The notes under the pieces are model-generated. The model was not told where the DNA came from. It saw nothing but the letters and a program-made list of their open reading frames with translations, and made no database searches. Source: Coturnix japonica (Eukaryota; Chordata; Aves; Galliformes; Phasianidae). Taken from it: 64,000 nt of DNA. A program made the position numbers and the translations under genes. Location of the stretch: assembly GCF_001577835.2 (NCBI RefSeq), contig NC_029527.1:13668936-13732935 (forward strand), in the 5' to 3' direction. Of this stretch, positions 60,652-64,000 are shown piece after piece. How positions within the stretch are numbered: position 1 is the first letter of the stretch; each line of letters begins with the position of its first letter.

Positions 60652-63600
60652 GCAGTGCTGAGAGTAACACTGCAACCATTCACAAAGGGAGAGTGCAGCT
60701 CCAGTGTACACCCCACCCTGCACAGGAGAGAACCAAAACAAGCAGACTATTATTCAAGAGACTTTTCTGAGATGTGGCCATCTACAAGGTTTCATCTGGA
60801 GCTGCAAGCAGACAATGCTTTTAGTTTTCAGCATTTTCCAGAGGATGAAAGTTTTGCATTAGTTCCTCCCTGGAGATTTGCTTTCAAGCTTCAGCTTCAG
60901 TCAAGCTCAACTTTCGAAGTTCACCTGGCTCTGACAACACACTTTGCTGAGCATGCAGACCATGCAATGCAGAGCATCCCTGCAGGTTCCTGTGATGCTC
61001 AGCCCTGCATGGTTCTTGCCCTATCCCATGCAATGCAGAGCTAAACAGCAATTTAAACAGAACTGTCACTTGCATAAGCAGTGCTGGCAAAGACCTGCAT
61101 GAACATGGGTTTGGAAACTTTAGGCTCATTTCTCTCAAGATGTATTGCAAGATAGCAGCAATGCTATCATTCTTGCCTGGTGTGATAATGTCTTAGTGGT
61201 GGGACCATAGAACAGCATTTGAGAATCTCCCAGATGGTGGCTTCAAAAAGCATAACTTCCACCATTCACTTGAAAACTTCATCCTACATAGGCTATCTTC
61301 AGTGCTGACACAGCTGCCAGTTTGCCCAGCTAACCTTAACTTTGGAAGGCAGGCTTAATCTGCTATACTGTGGCCTGTCTGTTACAAGTTATCTTGCTTT
61401 ATTCCAAGCAATGCAGACCCTGATGCAGCAAGGCACTTAAGTACATGTTTAAGTGTCATCTCATTCAGCACACGGGCTGTAGCACTGGCTGAATCAGAGA
61501 TACTGTGCTTCAAAATCCTCCTGCTGTCTGTGGCAGGACTGGATGTGGCATGGTATCACTGCAAGGGGAAGGTGCTCACTCTGGGTCATGTTCTCACCGA
61601 CCCAGAGCTGCCTCAATGAGCACACTGGCTTCTGGGGGAGCAGGATGGGTGCTGCCCAGCTGCAACCATGCTTCTGCAAACTGTAGAATGAGTGTGTCAA
61701 ACTGAAGTGGGTTTGGAAGCCACTTTCCTAGCTCTTGCTCCATGACTACTGCATTAAATATTAATCTCATAGAAATACTTGTGGTGTGGCATTAATTCCC
61801 TAACCTATTCTAAGGTGTCCTATTATACCTGTAGTGACTCCATGTGTTGGTCCTGCCATAAAATGAGATCAAAGTCTCTGTCTGCGGACCCACAGCTCTC
61901 ATGAACTCCCTTTTCATGGCTCCAGGGTCACCATTGCCTTCCCTGGGCACACTGCCTTGTATATAAAGGAAAGAAACAACTATCCTCTCTACAACGGTGC
62001 ACAATAAGGACATGATTAAACCATACTGGGTGCTGAGAGGCAAACGACTGCACTATGATGTTCAAAAAGCCAGAATAATGTGATGGTTATAAAGACAGAC
62101 AGCTCAGGCAAAGATTGCCTAGAGCACAGAATGATTGTCAGGATGGGCAAAAATGTAGAAAATCATGTGTGTGTGTAAGCTGCCAAAGCCAATTAATCCA
62201 AAGAACATTTTGCAACCATTAGGCTTCTATTACTGTGCATGCATCATAATTACTATGGGTCTGTGTGGATATTGTGGCAGATCTTTAACGATATCGAGTT
62301 TTCATTTGACCTTTAATTATTTTCATTGCATTTGTTTGTGTTGAATCGTTGCAGCATCTGAAGTTTGAAAAATTGACTCACTTGTAATTTGTCATTTCAA
62401 GTGGTGCTGCAAAAGAACACCGGTATCCTCCCAGGAACAAGGCTTAGGAGTGGGGAAGGGATGCTGTGGTGCTGTCCTGTCTCATGACATTTTACAGCAA
62501 CTCTTACTGTTGCCATCAGAGCCTGAATAATATCAGAAACATGGTGACCAAGGAAACTTCTGCTGATAGAATGGTACAGAGAGCACTTCTGCTCAGCATC
62601 TTTAACTTGGGCATCCTCCTCTGTGGTAAGAGGAGCAGTAAGAGCTGAGAAATGAGACGAATCCAAACCTCACAGCATGGCACTGAAAGTGCACCATGGG
62701 GCTGACTTGAAACAGCGTCACAGCAGAAAACAGCATCACTACCAGAAATGCTACATTGATCAAGTCACAAGTCAAGAGTTGTCCTATGATCCTGGACTAT
62801 ATGGGTTGACATCTCCTACACAGCAGGTTGCTGCAAAGCATCTGTCCAATGAAAGTTCCTGGTTTGGTTTCCTGCCCAAGATACCCAGGCCTGCAGTCTC
62901 CGCAGTCATTGCTGCCTCCCTGGAACTCCTCTCAGATGGCTTCCCCCCTAAAGCTCTCACTGCTTTCTGTTCCCATAACATTTATTCACATTTATTCTCT
63001 CTCACCCCCAGGGAAGCTTCAGGGGCTCAAGCAGAGGACAGACTCCAGGCAATTGGCCTTCAGCTTTATGTGGAGGATCTATCTGCCTTTTTTTCTCACC
63101 CTTCTACCAGATTCTTCCTTCTCCAAACCCAACTGTGAGAGCCATCCTGAAAAACAATCAAGCCAGTCCTTCAGGGAACTTCCACTGGGCCAAAAGAGAG
63201 CTCTTTGTTTCATGATACTGTTTAAAAATGAAGCATTTCTGGTAGAAGAGGTCATCTCAGAGCATTTGCCTGGCCTTGCCTAGCCTTGCCTGTCTGAGGT
63301 TTCGAGGCGATTAAACAGATGGATTTCTTTAGACAAGTCATTACCTGTTCATCTCCTTTCTTTTCTGGGGAGCTGGTTGTGAACTGTAAGTTACACTTTG
63401 TTTTGTTTCCTTACCCAGATGTTATTTTAAGTGTCTGAGTTCTATAATTGTGTAGTGCTCTGGGCAAGTGAGGCAGAGAAGCAGCAGCTGAAGAAGGCTG
63501 CCTGGCCTCTCTGCTAGCATTCATCCAGCCCTGTTTGCTCCACAGGATGAGCACAGGGAGGTGAAGCAGCCCCTGCTAGACGTGCAGAGCTGCTGGCCTG

Positions 63601-64000
63601 GGGGATCACTGTGACAGGCAAAGAGACATCTTCCAGGAAGGAAAAACAGCAAAAATCCCAGGTTTTTGGTGGTGATGGTTGTCACTTCCCCCCCCCCTAC
63701 TTCTGGAGGCAGAAGACTTCATTTATCTGTTGCATTTGCACTCTGAGACATGAAAGTTTTCAACACGATAACCAAGAAAGCAGCTCTACAGTCAGCACGA
63801 GCCAGGGCAGCATTTGGGATTTTATTTTTGTGTGCCTGCATTACTTCAGAATGCAAAGAGCTTTGTGCCTGACCAAACTCCGTGCTGCCCCATCTCTCCT
63901 GCACCTGAAATCCCACACGTAAAGCTGCAAAGCTACACTGAGCTACTCCCATCCATCTGCACTGCTCTGGGCCTCTCGTTCCTTCTCTTTTTCCAGTTCT
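60652..64000. other. Gene-free DNA to the window end, no gene seen
   Basis: No exon, RNA gene or transposon recognised. The 153-codon open frame at 62677-63138 (plus) has no family resemblance. A 15-base exact direct repeat, catgcaatgcagagc, occurs at 60961-60975 and 61027-61041. The stretch 62160-62400 is AT-rich and is raised as a finding. Confidence 0.45.

Noticed and set aside
60961-61041. 15-base exact direct repeat catgcaatgcagagc
   Set aside because: Short and isolated, in CA/TG-rich DNA where such repeats arise easily. No structure around it suggests function.
62677-63138. 153-codon open frame on the plus strand starting with ATG
   Set aside because: No family resemblance, composition like translated noncoding DNA and no supporting signals.

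Overview
This is vertebrate nuclear DNA, almost certainly from a bird and plausibly a galliform. The repeats I recognise are nearly all CR1 LINEs with the typical avian 3' tail of repeated ATTCTGTG or ATTCTATG units. Genes are spread out and split by GT-AG introns, and CpG islands mark promoters. The gene order EIF4E3 - GPR27 - PROK2 is the one known from human chromosome 3p13.

Three protein-coding genes can be read completely. EIF4E3 (minus strand, coding exons between 6269 and 19586) has seven coding exons whose phases join into a 203-residue cap-binding protein. GPR27 (plus strand, 30132-31274) is an intronless 380-residue orphan receptor of the SREB family, with a CpG-rich 5' region and two poly(A) signals about 0.9-1.1 kb past the stop. 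PROK2 (minus strand, coding exons between 40670 and 44502) has three coding exons giving a 109-residue secreted prokineticin with the AVITG N-terminus and ten cysteines. Most coding exons are short and sit inside longer chance reading frames, so they only appear when splice sites and protein family are read together.

Layout: 1-4.7 kb, gene-free DNA downstream of EIF4E3; 4.9-6.3 kb, probable EIF4E3 3' UTR; 6.3-19.7 kb, EIF4E3 with a 1.9-kb CR1 insertion in intron 4, a nearly identical short CR1 tail in intron 2 and a CpG patch with a CTCF-like motif in intron 1; 19.8-29.2 kb, gene-free DNA with one older CR1; 29.2-32.3 kb, GPR27; 32.3-40 kb, gene-free; 40-44.8 kb, PROK2; 44.8-64 kb, gene-free DNA with an assembly scar at a poly-T tract (single N at 48986), a CR1 remnant at 56.2 kb and several AT-rich stretches that could be conserved regulatory DNA.

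The three genes share no pathway: one acts in translation, one is an orphan receptor and one is a secreted peptide. They are neighbours through conserved synteny. I found no new multi-gene system and no recognisable retrovirus. The points most worth a second look are the PROK1-like C-terminal tail of PROK2, the overlapping upstream reading frame at the GPR27 start, the CTCF-like motif and CpG patch beside EIF4E3 exon 2, the 12-bp direct repeat around the CR1 insertion, and the duplicated flank around the single N.
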